A DNA stretch of 64,000 nt from an uncultured Bacteroidales bacterium (lineage in GTDB: Bacteria > Bacteroidota > Bacteroidia > Bacteroidales > Bacteroidaceae), in contig CADBXO010000004.1 of assembly GCA_902798685.1 (NCBI GenBank), positions 112,967 to 176,966 on the forward strand, read 5' to 3'. The position numbers were made by a program, and so were the translations under genes. The notes beneath the pieces are model-generated. The model saw only the letters and a list, made by a program, of their open reading frames with translations. It was not told the DNA's origin and ran no database searches. Every line of letters begins with the position of its first letter. The stretch's first letter is position 1. Shown here in pieces: positions 43,721 to 52,013 of this stretch.

Positions 43721-45746
43721 GATTACAATCATCCTAGTTATATTATCCGCTCACCTGTTACCTGCCTTTGCCCAGCGAGAAACGGGTGAGTTGAATGTTT
43801 TACTGGACAGTGTCGATATCACGGCATCAAGGAACGCTCAGTCTGTACGTACAATGTCTGACGGAAGTGTCCGCTTCAATATGGATATGCTTGACAAGCT
43901 GCCCAAGATCATGGGCAATGCCGATCCCATAAGCTACTCCAGGATGTTGCCAGGCGTTCAGACATCGGGCGAATACAACGGTGGATTGCATATAAACGGA
44001 AGTGAGAACTCACACAACACCATATCGGTGCTTGATGTGCCGCTTTTCAATGTAAACCATCTGCTGGGATTCTTTTCAACGTTCATACCCACACACTACA
44101 GTTCCATGTCGCTGTACAAGACTCCCCAATCGGCCGGTGCTCCCAACCGTCTGGGCGGAGAGCTGCTGTTCGTGCCTGATTCGGAAACGGCCGGACGGGT
44201 ATCGGGAGACATAACAACCGGTCTTATCTCCTCACAGGGAACACTTAAGGTACCCATCGGAAAAAAGTCCCTTTTGACCGCATCATTGAGGGACTCATAC
44301 ATCAACCTTCTCTATTCGTCATGGCTCAAAGTGGAAGGATCTTCCCTGAATTACAACTTCTATGACTGTAACCTGACATGGACCTATAAGCCCAATGACT
44401 ACAATACCATTCTGGCCGATGCATACAAGGGACAGGATAAGGCACGGATTTCAGAATCGGGCTTTGGCTCCCTGTTGGGATGCCGGTGGGGAAATGACGC
44501 AGAGGCATTGCACTGGATACACGACGGACTGAACGGATTCCGCTTTAAACAGACCCTGTTCCATTCTTCATACGGCAATGACGTAAACGGAGAGTTTGAG
44601 AATATGAGTCTGAGCCTGCCTTCCGGAATAGAGGATTGGGGATACAAAGGCGCATTGGGATGGAGGAACCTGAGCGTTGGAGCCGATGCCCAGTACTACC
44701 GGATGAAACTGCAATCACCGGTGATTACGGGCACCTACAATTATACGGAGATGGCAATTGTCCATAAGACCTCCAGTGAGTACTCCGCTTACGCTGACTA
44801 CAACTGGAACGTATTAGACAATCTGCACGTAAAGATGGGTGTGCGCGGCAGCATGTTCCGGCATGAAGACAATATCTTCAAAGCGCTGGATCCATCGGTC
44901 AATATCGTCTATTTCGGGGAGGGCGAGAAATGGAATGTATCGCTCAACCTGTCGCAGCGGCATCAGTATGCGTTCCAGACGGGACTGACCGGAAGCGGAC
45001 TGCCCACAGAGTTCTGGATGCCGGCCGATGCCGATTTCCGTCCGCAGTCCATGCGCGGTGTGACGCTTTCAGGTATGGTGAACCTGGCGGGCGGGCAGTA
45101 TACCCTGAATTCATCGGTCTATTACAAGAAACTGTATAATCAGGTTGAGTATTACGGATCGATGATTGATTTCCTTACATCGGAGTATGACATTTATGAT
45201 CATCTTATATGCGGTGACGGATTCAACTACGGTCTGGACCTGATGCTCACCAAAAATACAGGCTCCCTGACGGGATGGGTGGGCTACAGTTTTGGACGTG
45301 CATTGAGACGCTTTGACAGGGAGGGAATGGCAGGCCTCTATCCGGCCAGTCACGAGCGTGTTCATGAACTGGATATGGTGGCAGTCTACAGGACCGGCAG
45401 GCGCTGGGAACCTTCACTGAACCTTGTGATGGCAAGCGGAACACCTTTTACCGCGCCTGAATACTTCTACATGCTCAACCGTAACATCTTTGTCAAGTAC
45501 GGAGAGTTCAACGGCGAGCGACTGAGACCGTATATGAGGCTGGACCTTTCAGTCAATTATGACTTGAAGGTCAAGAGTTCATCATCTATAAAGTCACACG
45601 GACTGAATTTCAGTCTTTACAATGCGTTTTGCCGTGCCAATGACCTGGGTTACAGGCTGAAAATCTATAAAAACAGGTTCTATTTCCGGCATGAAACCTT
45701 TATGAAATGGGCGTTGCCCTCAATCAGTTATTACTGCAAGTTCTGA
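43713..45746 (+). CDS. TonB-dependent receptor lacking the usual N-terminal regulatory domain
   Basis: 677 residues from GTG 43713, chosen because it gives a clean signal peptide (LLPAFAQ); upstream extension overlaps the GSCFA gene. After the leader it goes almost directly into the plug: LLDSVDITASRNAQSV, MGNADPISYSRMLPGVQTSGEYNGGLHINGSE, ISVLDVPLFN. The barrel ends in a terminal aromatic (SYYCKF). Family members paired with DUF4249 usually have a ~100-residue carboxypeptidase-like domain before the plug, absent here. It likely works with the DUF4249 lipoprotein just downstream as an uptake pair; substrate unknown. Confidence 0.87.
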   Translation: MNKITIILVILSAHLLPAFAQRETGELNVLLDSVDITASRNAQSVRTMSDGSVRFNMDMLDKLPKIMGNADPISYSRMLPGVQTSGEYNGGLHINGSENSHNTISVLDVPLFNVNHLLGFFSTFIPTHYSSMSLYKTPQSAGAPNRLGGELLFVPDSETAGRVSGDITTGLISSQGTLKVPIGKKSLLTASLRDSYINLLYSSWLKVEGSSLNYNFYDCNLTWTYKPNDYNTILADAYKGQDKARISESGFGSLLGCRWGNDAEALHWIHDGLNGFRFKQTLFHSSYGNDVNGEFENMSLSLPSGIEDWGYKGALGWRNLSVGADAQYYRMKLQSPVITGTYNYTEMAIVHKTSSEYSAYADYNWNVLDNLHVKMGVRGSMFRHEDNIFKALDPSVNIVYFGEGEKWNVSLNLSQRHQYAFQTGLTGSGLPTEFWMPADADFRPQSMRGVTLSGMVNLAGGQYTLNSSVYYKKLYNQVEYYGSMIDFLTSEYDIYDHLICGDGFNYGLDLMLTKNTGSLTGWVGYSFGRALRRFDREGMAGLYPASHERVHELDMVAVYRTGRRWEPSLNLVMASGTPFTAPEYFYMLNRNIFVKYGEFNGERLRPYMRLDLSVNYDLKVKSSSSIKSHGLNFSLYNAFCRANDLGYRLKIYKNRFYFRHETFMKWALPSISYYCKF

Positions 45747-45748
45747 AT

Positions 45749-46636
45749 ATGAGAGGATTCCGATTACATATTATCCTGACTTTCTTCCTGGCCGCACTGA
45801 TGCTGTCATGTGAGAAAAGGTTACTGCCGGAGGATCAGAATGTGATCATTGTGGAGGGCTGGATCGATGCAGGCGGCCAGCCTGTGGTGATGGTGACACG
45901 TTCGCTGCCGGTAAGACTCAGGGATGACGCCATCGAGTTGGAACATCTTTCTGATTATGTTATCAAGTTTGCCAGAGTGACGGTCAGCGACGGAGTGAAC
46001 AGCGTGCTTCTGACGGGTCGTGTTGACACCCGATACGTGCCCGGATACATCTATACCTCCAATTTCCTTACCGGTGAGGCCGGTAAGACCTATACGCTTA
46101 CCGTCAGGACAGGCGGCCAACACCTGGAAGCAGAGACTACCATACCCCTGTATCCGCCTTCAGTAGACAGCGTGGTTTGCGGTCATGCACCATCGGACCC
46201 CTCCAGATGTGAGGTGACGGCCTATCTGAAACGTAATTCAGGCCGCGAGGAGTACTTCAAGTCTTTTTATCAGGAGGGGGTAGGTCAGGCGCAGTTCCTG
46301 TCATCTTTCCTGGGAGTCGTTGATGGAAGCCTTACTGACTCTCTGTTCACCATTCCCGTAATAAAGGGTATAACGGACTATGACAAGAGTGATGATTCCA
46401 GATTCTTTGCCAATGACACTCTTGTAAGTCTCAAGATATCCGCGATGGATGATATAAGCTATGAGATATGGCGCAGCTATGAGGACAACAACAGGTTCCG
46501 AAGCATGTTATTCTCATCCTCAGTCCGTGAGGTTGCTACCAATATTGAAGGGGGCCGAGGCTACTGGTGCGGCTTCAACTCATTCAGGCTTGACTTCAAG
46601 GCTGTCCCCGGCACTTATCCGGGCAATAACCTGTGA
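45749..46636 (+). CDS. DUF4249 surface lipoprotein
   Basis: 295 residues from ATG 45749, two bases after the receptor stop. Lipobox MLSC is followed by EKRLLPEDQNVIIVEGWIDAGGQPVVMVTRSLP, the family opening. The beta-rich body ends with EGGRGYWCGFNSF, also typical. DUF4249 proteins are partners of TonB receptors. The last 57 bp overlap the 3' end of the HAD phosphatase gene on the other strand. Confidence 0.85.
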   Translation: MRGFRLHIILTFFLAALMLSCEKRLLPEDQNVIIVEGWIDAGGQPVVMVTRSLPVRLRDDAIELEHLSDYVIKFARVTVSDGVNSVLLTGRVDTRYVPGYIYTSNFLTGEAGKTYTLTVRTGGQHLEAETTIPLYPPSVDSVVCGHAPSDPSRCEVTAYLKRNSGREEYFKSFYQEGVGQAQFLSSFLGVVDGSLTDSLFTIPVIKGITDYDKSDDSRFFANDTLVSLKISAMDDISYEIWRSYEDNNRFRSMLFSSSVREVATNIEGGRGYWCGFNSFRLDFKAVPGTYPGNNL

Positions 46637-47257
46637 TGTGTCATCGGCAATAAAGTCGGCAATTGTGAGCTCGTGACGGGGGCGGAATCCCCAGCTTACT
46701 GCTATTATCGGTATGCCGGCATTACGCGCGGTTTGGATATCGGTCCCTGAATCACCTACCATTATGGTGTGGGCGCGGTCTGTTCCAGCCTTGTCCATTA
46801 TGTACTCCACCAGTGCGGCATCGGGCTTTAAGGGATACTTGGGGCTGTTGCCCATCACTGCCACAAAGTCCGTATCAGGGAAGAATTTTGCAATCAGTTT
46901 TTCGGCTCCGGCCTGGATCTTGTTTGACGCCACCGCCAGTCTGTACCCCTGGGCGGAGAGGGTGCTTATGAGTTCCGGAATGCCGGGATAGGGACGGGTG
47001 TAGAGATCTATGTGCTCTGCATAGTATGACAGGAAGCTGGCCAGAGTGCTGTCCACAAAGGCGTCATCTGTGGCTTTATCGGCCGGAAGGGCACGCTCTA
47101 TGAGTTTGCGCATACCGTTTCCTACCATGAGTCTGTACTCATCCGGATTGTGCTGGGGCAGACCCAGCTCCGCAAGCGTATGGTTGGCCGCGTTACCCAG
47201 ATCCGCGATGGTGTTGAGCATCGTGCCGTCCAAATCAAAAATCACCAGTTTCTCCAT
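46580..47257 (-). CDS. HAD-family phosphatase, phosphoglycolate-phosphatase-like
   Basis: 225 residues from the ATG at 47257; an upstream extension to 47317 would run through a palindrome and lacks conservation. The HAD motifs are all seen: VIFDLDGTMLNT (nucleophile Asp), VASNKIQ, PLKPDAALVEYIM and MVGDSGTDIQTARNAGI. The cap domain (about 15-80) fits Gph-type enzymes, which clear 2-phosphoglycolate, but related pyrophosphatases look the same. A -7 box TATCTTTG (47266-47273) lies just upstream. Confidence 0.88.
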   Translation of the reverse strand: MEKLVIFDLDGTMLNTIADLGNAANHTLAELGLPQHNPDEYRLMVGNGMRKLIERALPADKATDDAFVDSTLASFLSYYAEHIDLYTRPYPGIPELISTLSAQGYRLAVASNKIQAGAEKLIAKFFPDTDFVAVMGNSPKYPLKPDAALVEYIMDKAGTDRAHTIMVGDSGTDIQTARNAGIPIIAVSWGFRPRHELTIADFIADDTSQVIARISAGDSLEVKPE

Positions 47258-47265
47258 ATCGGCCG

Positions 47266-47273
47266 CAAAGATA
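47266..47273 (-). promoter_or_regulatory. Promoter -7 box for the HAD phosphatase
   Basis: Minus-strand TATCTTTG matches TAnnTTTG, only 8 bases before the ATG, so the mRNA leader would be very short. It supports the start at 47257. Confidence 0.5.
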
Positions 47274-47277
47274 CAAA

Positions 47278-47310
47278 TGATACAATTGGGGACAGACCCC
47301 TTTTGTATCA
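47278..47310. repeat. GGGGACAG palindrome, copy A
   Basis: TGATACAA and TTGTATCA arms enclose TT-GGGG-ACAGA-CCCC-TT. The stem can be extended outward by three A-T pairs. It lies between two divergent genes. Its TTTG (47302-47305) is placed to act as -33 box for GH9. Confidence 0.85.
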
Positions 47311-47335
47311 TTTTCAAAAATTATCACTATATTAG
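47302..47335 (+). promoter_or_regulatory. Promoter of GH9, with -33 box inside palindrome copy A
   Basis: TTTG (47302-47305), 22 bp, TATATTAG (47328-47335, one mismatch to TAnnTTTG). Start ATG is at 47372. Confidence 0.5.
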
Positions 47336-47371
47336 CAGTCAACTAAACTAATTACTAACCATTTGCCCTAT

Positions 47372-49927
47372 ATGAAAAGGAACTTATTTCTGATTGGGTT
47401 GGCGGCTCTTCTGGTAGCCGCGTGTGACAAGGCGCCCAAAGAGGCTGCTGACCTTAAGCTGAATGACAAGGAGTATTTTGAGACGCAGGGTGTGAACGTC
47501 CTGGTGTTCAGCAACACTTTCAACGGTGGATTCAATGACGAGAAGAACTCCGGAATAGAGATCATCCATCACGGTGTACGTACCGTTCAGGGCGGTGCAG
47601 TCCGTCTTAACAAGACCCCCGAGCAGTGGGACCTGGTGCCTGCTTCACCTTCACGTGTGGTTGATTCAATAAACAACTCGATTGAGGTGACCATGCGCTA
47701 TGCCGATTATGACTTTGACTCACGCGTGGTTGTTACCGCAAAGGGTAAGGCCGTTGAGATTGCAGTATATCTGGACAAGCCCGTTCCGGAATTCCTGGCA
47801 GGCAAGGCTGGTTTCAACCTGGAGTTCCTGCCTTCACAGTACTGGGGCAAGACTTATCTGATGGACGGCCGTCCCAACCGATTCCCGCGCTATGCTGTCA
47901 GCCAGACCCAGGCTGTCTCCAATGACGAGAAACCGCGTCAGTTCAAGGGATTCCGCACATATGATGACCGCGGTACAGGTGAATTCGTGGATCCGATGCC
48001 TCTTGAGACAGGTCATTCTATCCTGATTGCTCCCGATGCACCCGAACGCATGATAAAGATCAACTCCGATGACGCCGTGCTGGAGCTGTATGACGGACGT
48101 ATGCTGGCCCAGAACGGATGGTTCGTACTGCGCTCGGTTCTGCCTGCAGGAAAGACCGGTAAGGTGGTAACGTGGACGGTTGAGCCTCATGCAATTCCGG
48201 GTTGGATAAGAGAGCCGAATATAGGCTTCTCGCAAGTGGGATACATCCCTTCGCAGCCTAAGGTTGCTGTTATCGAGCTTGACAAGATGGATACTCCGCT
48301 TAAGACCGCATCTATCTACAGGATTGAGGATGACGGCAGTGAGAAGCTGGCTTACAAGGGACAGATTGACGTTTGGGGCATGTACTACAAGTACAATTAC
48401 GTGAAGTTTGACTTTACCGATGTCAAGGATCCCGGAGTCTATTACATCCAGTACGGTGATTACAAGACCGGCAACTTCATTATCGACAATTCTGTCTATA
48501 ACTGGATAACCGATGCCACCAGCGACGTATGGATTCCCATTCACATGAACCATATGACCGTGAATGAGGGTTACCGTATCTGGCACGGCGAGCCGTTCAA
48601 GGAGGGTTATCTGCAGGCTCCTCAGAGTGACCACTTTGACCTGCACTCACAGGGTGCCCAGACCAACACCAAGTACAAACCCTACGAGCTCATTCCGGGC
48701 CTGAACGTGGGCGGTTACTTTGATGCCGGTGACTTTGATATCGAGACAGGATCAAACATCAGCGTGGTACAGAACATGGTTACCGCCTGGGAGATGTTCC
48801 ATCCCATGCGTGACGAGACATTCGTAAGTGAGGAGCAGCGTTATGTTGACCTGCACCGTCCGGACGGCAAACCTGATTTGCTGCAGTACATCGAGCACGG
48901 CGTACTGAACCTGCTGGCCCAGGCCGAGAACATCGGCTTCATGTCACAGACTCTGTCAAACTCTGTTCTTGACAACTATCATCATCTGGGTGATGCCGCC
49001 GCCATCACAGACGGTCTGCACTATGATCCCAGCCTTCCCAAGTATGTGAAGTCGGCCGATGGCAAGCGCAGCGGTACTCCTGACGATATGTGGGCTTTCA
49101 CCAACCGCAACCTCAACTCAGATATCAATGCTGCCAATATGTTCGCAGCTGCAAGCCGTGTGCTCAAGGGCTACAACGATAATCTATCGGCCCGCTGTCT
49201 GAAGCAGTCCAAGCGACTCCAGGAGGAGGCTACCAAGCTCATGAGCCAGCGCGGCGCAGGTATGCGCGGACGTCAGGGCGGTCAGAACATGCGTGGTGGA
49301 GGCAATCTGGCGACAAACCTGCAGCTTTACGTAGCAACAGGTGAGAAGTCATACCTGGACCAGTTCGTTGAGCAAATATGGCCGGCTCTGGAGCGTAACG
49401 TGAACAACAGTATCCGTACCGCCATGGATGCCATTCCGTATATGGATGCCGCTTACAAGGAGCGTCTGCGTCCGTATGCCGAGAAGTATAAGGAGTATCT
49501 GGAGCAGGTTACAAACAACAATCCTTACGGTGTGCCTATCGGCGAGGGTAACTGGGCCGGCAGCGGTGCCGTTGTTACTTACGGAACTACCGCAACCTTT
49601 GCAAACCTCTACTTCCCGGATATCATCGACAAGAAATACGCGTATAACGCCGCCGCATTCATGTTCGGATGCCACCCGTACCACAACTATTCACTTGTGG
49701 CTGCAGTGGGTGCCGCCCGTCCCAAGCAGGTATTCTACGGCAACAACCGCGCTGATTTCTCATTCATTCCAGGAAACGTGGCTCCCGGCCTGCTGTTCCG
49801 CAAGCCCGACCACTTTGAGAACTTTGATGATTGGCCATTCCTGTGGGGCCAGAACGAGGGTACCATAGCCGGCAACACCAGCTATTACATCTTTGGCGAG
49901 GCCTTCAAGCAGATGGCTAAGGACTAA
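47372..49927 (+). CDS. GH9 lipoprotein, endoglucanase-type
   Basis: 851 residues from ATG 47372 with lipobox AAC. About 270 residues of unassigned beta-rich sequence come first. Then a cellulase Ig-like domain (about 275-375, IGFSQVGYIPSQPKVAVIEL ... GVYYIQYGDYKTGNF), then the (alpha/alpha)6 barrel with GGYFDAGDFD (Asp451 and Asp454), FGCHPYHNYSLV and GQNEGTIAGN (general-acid Glu829). GH9 enzymes cut beta-1,4-glucans, including xyloglucan or mixed-linkage glucan. A Gly/Arg/Gln-rich loop (MRGRQGGQNMRGGG, about 632) is unusual. It ends overlapping the opposite EamA gene by 4 bp. Confidence 0.9.
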   Translation: MKRNLFLIGLAALLVAACDKAPKEAADLKLNDKEYFETQGVNVLVFSNTFNGGFNDEKNSGIEIIHHGVRTVQGGAVRLNKTPEQWDLVPASPSRVVDSINNSIEVTMRYADYDFDSRVVVTAKGKAVEIAVYLDKPVPEFLAGKAGFNLEFLPSQYWGKTYLMDGRPNRFPRYAVSQTQAVSNDEKPRQFKGFRTYDDRGTGEFVDPMPLETGHSILIAPDAPERMIKINSDDAVLELYDGRMLAQNGWFVLRSVLPAGKTGKVVTWTVEPHAIPGWIREPNIGFSQVGYIPSQPKVAVIELDKMDTPLKTASIYRIEDDGSEKLAYKGQIDVWGMYYKYNYVKFDFTDVKDPGVYYIQYGDYKTGNFIIDNSVYNWITDATSDVWIPIHMNHMTVNEGYRIWHGEPFKEGYLQAPQSDHFDLHSQGAQTNTKYKPYELIPGLNVGGYFDAGDFDIETGSNISVVQNMVTAWEMFHPMRDETFVSEEQRYVDLHRPDGKPDLLQYIEHGVLNLLAQAENIGFMSQTLSNSVLDNYHHLGDAAAITDGLHYDPSLPKYVKSADGKRSGTPDDMWAFTNRNLNSDINAANMFAAASRVLKGYNDNLSARCLKQSKRLQEEATKLMSQRGAGMRGRQGGQNMRGGGNLATNLQLYVATGEKSYLDQFVEQIWPALERNVNNSIRTAMDAIPYMDAAYKERLRPYAEKYKEYLEQVTNNNPYGVPIGEGNWAGSGAVVTYGTTATFANLYFPDIIDKKYAYNAAAFMFGCHPYHNYSLVAAVGAARPKQVFYGNNRADFSFIPGNVAPGLLFRKPDHFENFDDWPFLWGQNEGTIAGNTSYYIFGEAFKQMAKD

Positions 49928-50859
49928 AGAAGGAAGAAGAGGGCTACACCGATCATGCTGACAGTTACGCCCAGAATCTCTTTGAAGCGGATCTTCTGCT
50001 TGTCAAAGACTGCGGCGGGAATGAGTATCAGCACCGGAGTGAGCGCCATCAGCGTTGAGGCGATACCGGCATCGGTGTAACGCACAGCCATAAGTGAGAG
50101 TGATACTCCCACAACCGGACCGAACAGGCTCATGATGATTACGTAAAGCATTGCTTTGCGGTCACGTGCAGCCTGTTTCAGTTTGGGCAGGTCCTTACTT
50201 ATTATCACAAGAAGTATGAATCCGATGCTTCCGAATATGGCACGGATCATGGTCGATGCAAACGGCAGCATGGTCTCCATCATGTCGGGAGCCTGTGCGG
50301 GCAGTGCGGCCGAGTAGTGCTCCAGGCCGATTTTACTGAGCACAAGACCTACGCCCTGACCCATTCCGGCACCGATTCCAAGAAGTATGCCCTTAAGGGG
50401 CAGCGTGAACTTGAGATAGTGCTCGCGGTCGCGGCTCAATATGGATATTGCGATACCGCTCAGTGTAACCAGCATAGCCAATGCTGTACGCCATGAGAGC
50501 TGCTCACCCAGCAGCACCCATCCGGCCAGTGCGGCCATAGGCGGTGCCAGCGTCATAAAGAGCTGTCCGAACCTTGCGCCTATTGTGACATAGCAGTTAA
50601 AGAGGCACCAGTCACCGAACACGTAACCCACTATGGCCGATAATGCCAGCCAGAACCAGGTGCGTGCATCGGCATAAATAGGATAGGGATGACCTATGGT
50701 TACCCATAGAATTGCAGCCAGCAGGAAGGTTGAGAGTGTAAGTCTGGCAACGTTGGCAGACATTGCACCGATGCGGTGGCTTGCTTTGTCGGAATAAATG
50801 GCGGTAACTGTCCAAAGTACCGCAACAATCAATGAAATTATTTGGCCAATGTGGTTCAT
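49924..50859 (-). CDS. EamA-type (DMT superfamily) permease
   Basis: 311 residues from the ATG at 50859; the frame extends upstream into tRNA-Phe, which rules out a longer start. About ten membrane helices in two EamA repeats, e.g. IISLIVAVLWTVTAIY, FWLALSAIVGYVFGDWCLFN, MAALAGWVLLGEQLSW (first) and MSLFGPVVGVSLSLMAV, GIASTLMALTPVLILIPAA (second). Exports or imports small metabolites; substrate unknown. Its start follows the terminator of tRNA-Phe. Confidence 0.88.
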   Translation of the reverse strand: MNHIGQIISLIVAVLWTVTAIYSDKASHRIGAMSANVARLTLSTFLLAAILWVTIGHPYPIYADARTWFWLALSAIVGYVFGDWCLFNCYVTIGARFGQLFMTLAPPMAALAGWVLLGEQLSWRTALAMLVTLSGIAISILSRDREHYLKFTLPLKGILLGIGAGMGQGVGLVLSKIGLEHYSAALPAQAPDMMETMLPFASTMIRAIFGSIGFILLVIISKDLPKLKQAARDRKAMLYVIIMSLFGPVVGVSLSLMAVRYTDAGIASTLMALTPVLILIPAAVFDKQKIRFKEILGVTVSMIGVALFFLL

Positions 50860-50860
50860 G

Positions 50861-50900
50861 AACTTTAAAAAATGAAAGAGGCGCTGAAGCGTCTCTTTTC
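50861..50900 (-). terminator. Terminator of tRNA-Phe
   Basis: On the minus strand, AAAGAG with GCG/CGC pairs around TTCA; a run of six Ts follows just before the EamA start. Confidence 0.7.
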
Positions 50901-50905
50901 TTTTG

Positions 50906-50978
50906 TGGTGCCACCGGGAATCGAACCAGGGACACAAGGATTTTCAGTCCTTTGCTCTACCAACTGAGCTATGACACC
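50906..50978 (-). tRNA. tRNA-Phe (GAA)
   Basis: Read on the minus strand: acceptor GGTGTCA/TGGCACC, D-arm GCTC-AGTTGGTA-GAGC, anticodon loop CTGAAAA giving GAA, T-arm with TTCGATT, discriminator A. 3' CCA is not encoded. Confidence 0.97.
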
Positions 50979-51000
50979 AGAAACATTTGTCTCAAATGCT

Positions 51001-51076
51001 CGGAATGTAGCGCAGTTGGTAGCGCACTACGTTCGGGACGTAGGGGTCGGGCGTTCGAGTCGCCTCATTCCGACCA
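51001..51076 (+). tRNA. tRNA-Pro (CGG)
   Basis: Acceptor CGGAATG/CATTCCG with the C1-G72 pair typical of tRNA-Pro, anticodon stem CTACG/CGTAG, loop TTCGGGA giving CGG, T-loop TTCGAGT. CCA is encoded at 51074-51076. It is divergent from tRNA-Phe with only 22 bp between them. Confidence 0.96.
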
Positions 51077-51106
51077 AAAAAGGGAGCCAATCGGCCCCCT
51101 TTTTTT
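51075..51106. terminator. Bidirectional terminator between tRNA-Pro and tonB
   Basis: AAAAAAGGG-A-GCC pairs with GGC-C-CCCTTTTTT around AATC. It starts in the tRNA CCA end and reaches into the tonB stop codon, serving both converging genes. Confidence 0.85.
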
Positions 51107-51791
51107 AGTTCAGGCGGAAACTGACGGGAAGGCTGTATCTTACGCGGACGGCACGTCCCAGCTGACGTCCGGGTGTCCAGTTAGGCATCTGTGAGATAAC
51201 GCGGACGGCCTCCTTGTCAAGAGACGGGTTGACACCTCTAACTACCTCAACATCTACGATAGAACCATCCTTGTTCACCACAAAGCTTACTAATACACGT
51301 CCCTGGATATTGTTCTCGCGGCAGATGGCGGGATACTTGATGTTCTTGCGGAGATATTCCATCAGGGCTGCCGTACCGCCGGGGAACTCAGGATTCTCCT
51401 CAACGGCAACGTGTATTGTCTCATCGGGCTCCGGCTCGGGCTCCACCATTACAACTTCATATTCCTGCGGGTCAAGCCACGGGGTGTTGTCCTCAATTGA
51501 AGCCATGATTTCATCTTCTATATCGGCGTCATCATCCACAATTTCAATGATTTCGGCCTTGGTTACGGCTGCAGGAGGAGGCGGAACGGTTTTCTTCTCG
51601 GGAAGCGTGATGGGAATCATGTCCTCGGGTGCAAAAGTGACCGCCGTATAGGCCACTTCATCGTCAACCTCGTCTCTTTGAGTCCACTCAAGTGCTACAA
51701 ACATGATAGAAAGACTTATTACCAGTCCAATCATAAGGGATGTACCCTTGTCCTTGCCTATATCGGCGCGATTTGATTTCTTGATTTCCAT
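51105..51791 (-). CDS. tonB: TonB-family energy transducer
   Basis: 228 residues. A cytoplasmic start, one membrane helix (about 17-35, TSLMIGLVISLSIMFVALE), an acidic/proline linker (EPEPEPDE), and the C-terminal TonB domain: FPGGTAALMEYLRKNIKYPAICRENNIQGRVLVSFVVNKDGSIVDVEVVRG and DKEAVRVISQMPNWTPG. It carries energy from the inner membrane to SusC-type receptors. No exbB/exbD is beside it, as is common for accessory TonB copies. Which receptor it serves cannot be read. Confidence 0.93.
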   Translation of the reverse strand: MEIKKSNRADIGKDKGTSLMIGLVISLSIMFVALEWTQRDEVDDEVAYTAVTFAPEDMIPITLPEKKTVPPPPAAVTKAEIIEIVDDDADIEDEIMASIEDNTPWLDPQEYEVVMVEPEPEPDETIHVAVEENPEFPGGTAALMEYLRKNIKYPAICRENNIQGRVLVSFVVNKDGSIVDVEVVRGVNPSLDKEAVRVISQMPNWTPGRQLGRAVRVRYSLPVSFRLN

Positions 51792-51988
51792 AATTCCTTC
51801 TTTTTGAGTTCAACAAACTTTTAAGGACCTCTCTCAGCAAAAAGTTGCTTCTTTCTGCCTTTCACTATCAAAACGGCGGTAAAAATGCGATACGTCATGA
51901 CGATTTGATAAAATGTCGTAATTAATTATTAAACAATGTAAAAGGGCCGGTAATGATATCCTGATGCGTAATGAACTATTTTTATTAG

Positions 51989-51996
51989 TATATTTG
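51989..51996 (+). promoter_or_regulatory. Promoter -7 box for GH97
   Basis: TATATTTG matches TAnnTTTG, 17 bases before the GH97 ATG. No TTTG at the -33 spacing. The rest of 51792-52013 is AT-rich with no other clear signal. Confidence 0.5.
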
Positions 51997-52013
51997 CCAT
52001 ATACATTTTGTTT

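Noticed and set aside
47834-48646. Open frame of about 270 codons antisense to GH9
   Set aside because: Shadow of the GH9 gene; no family features and no promoter or leader.
50906-51076. tRNA pair as an integration site of a mobile island
   Set aside because: No integrase, no direct repeat of a tRNA end, and the flanking genes are ordinary chromosomal types.
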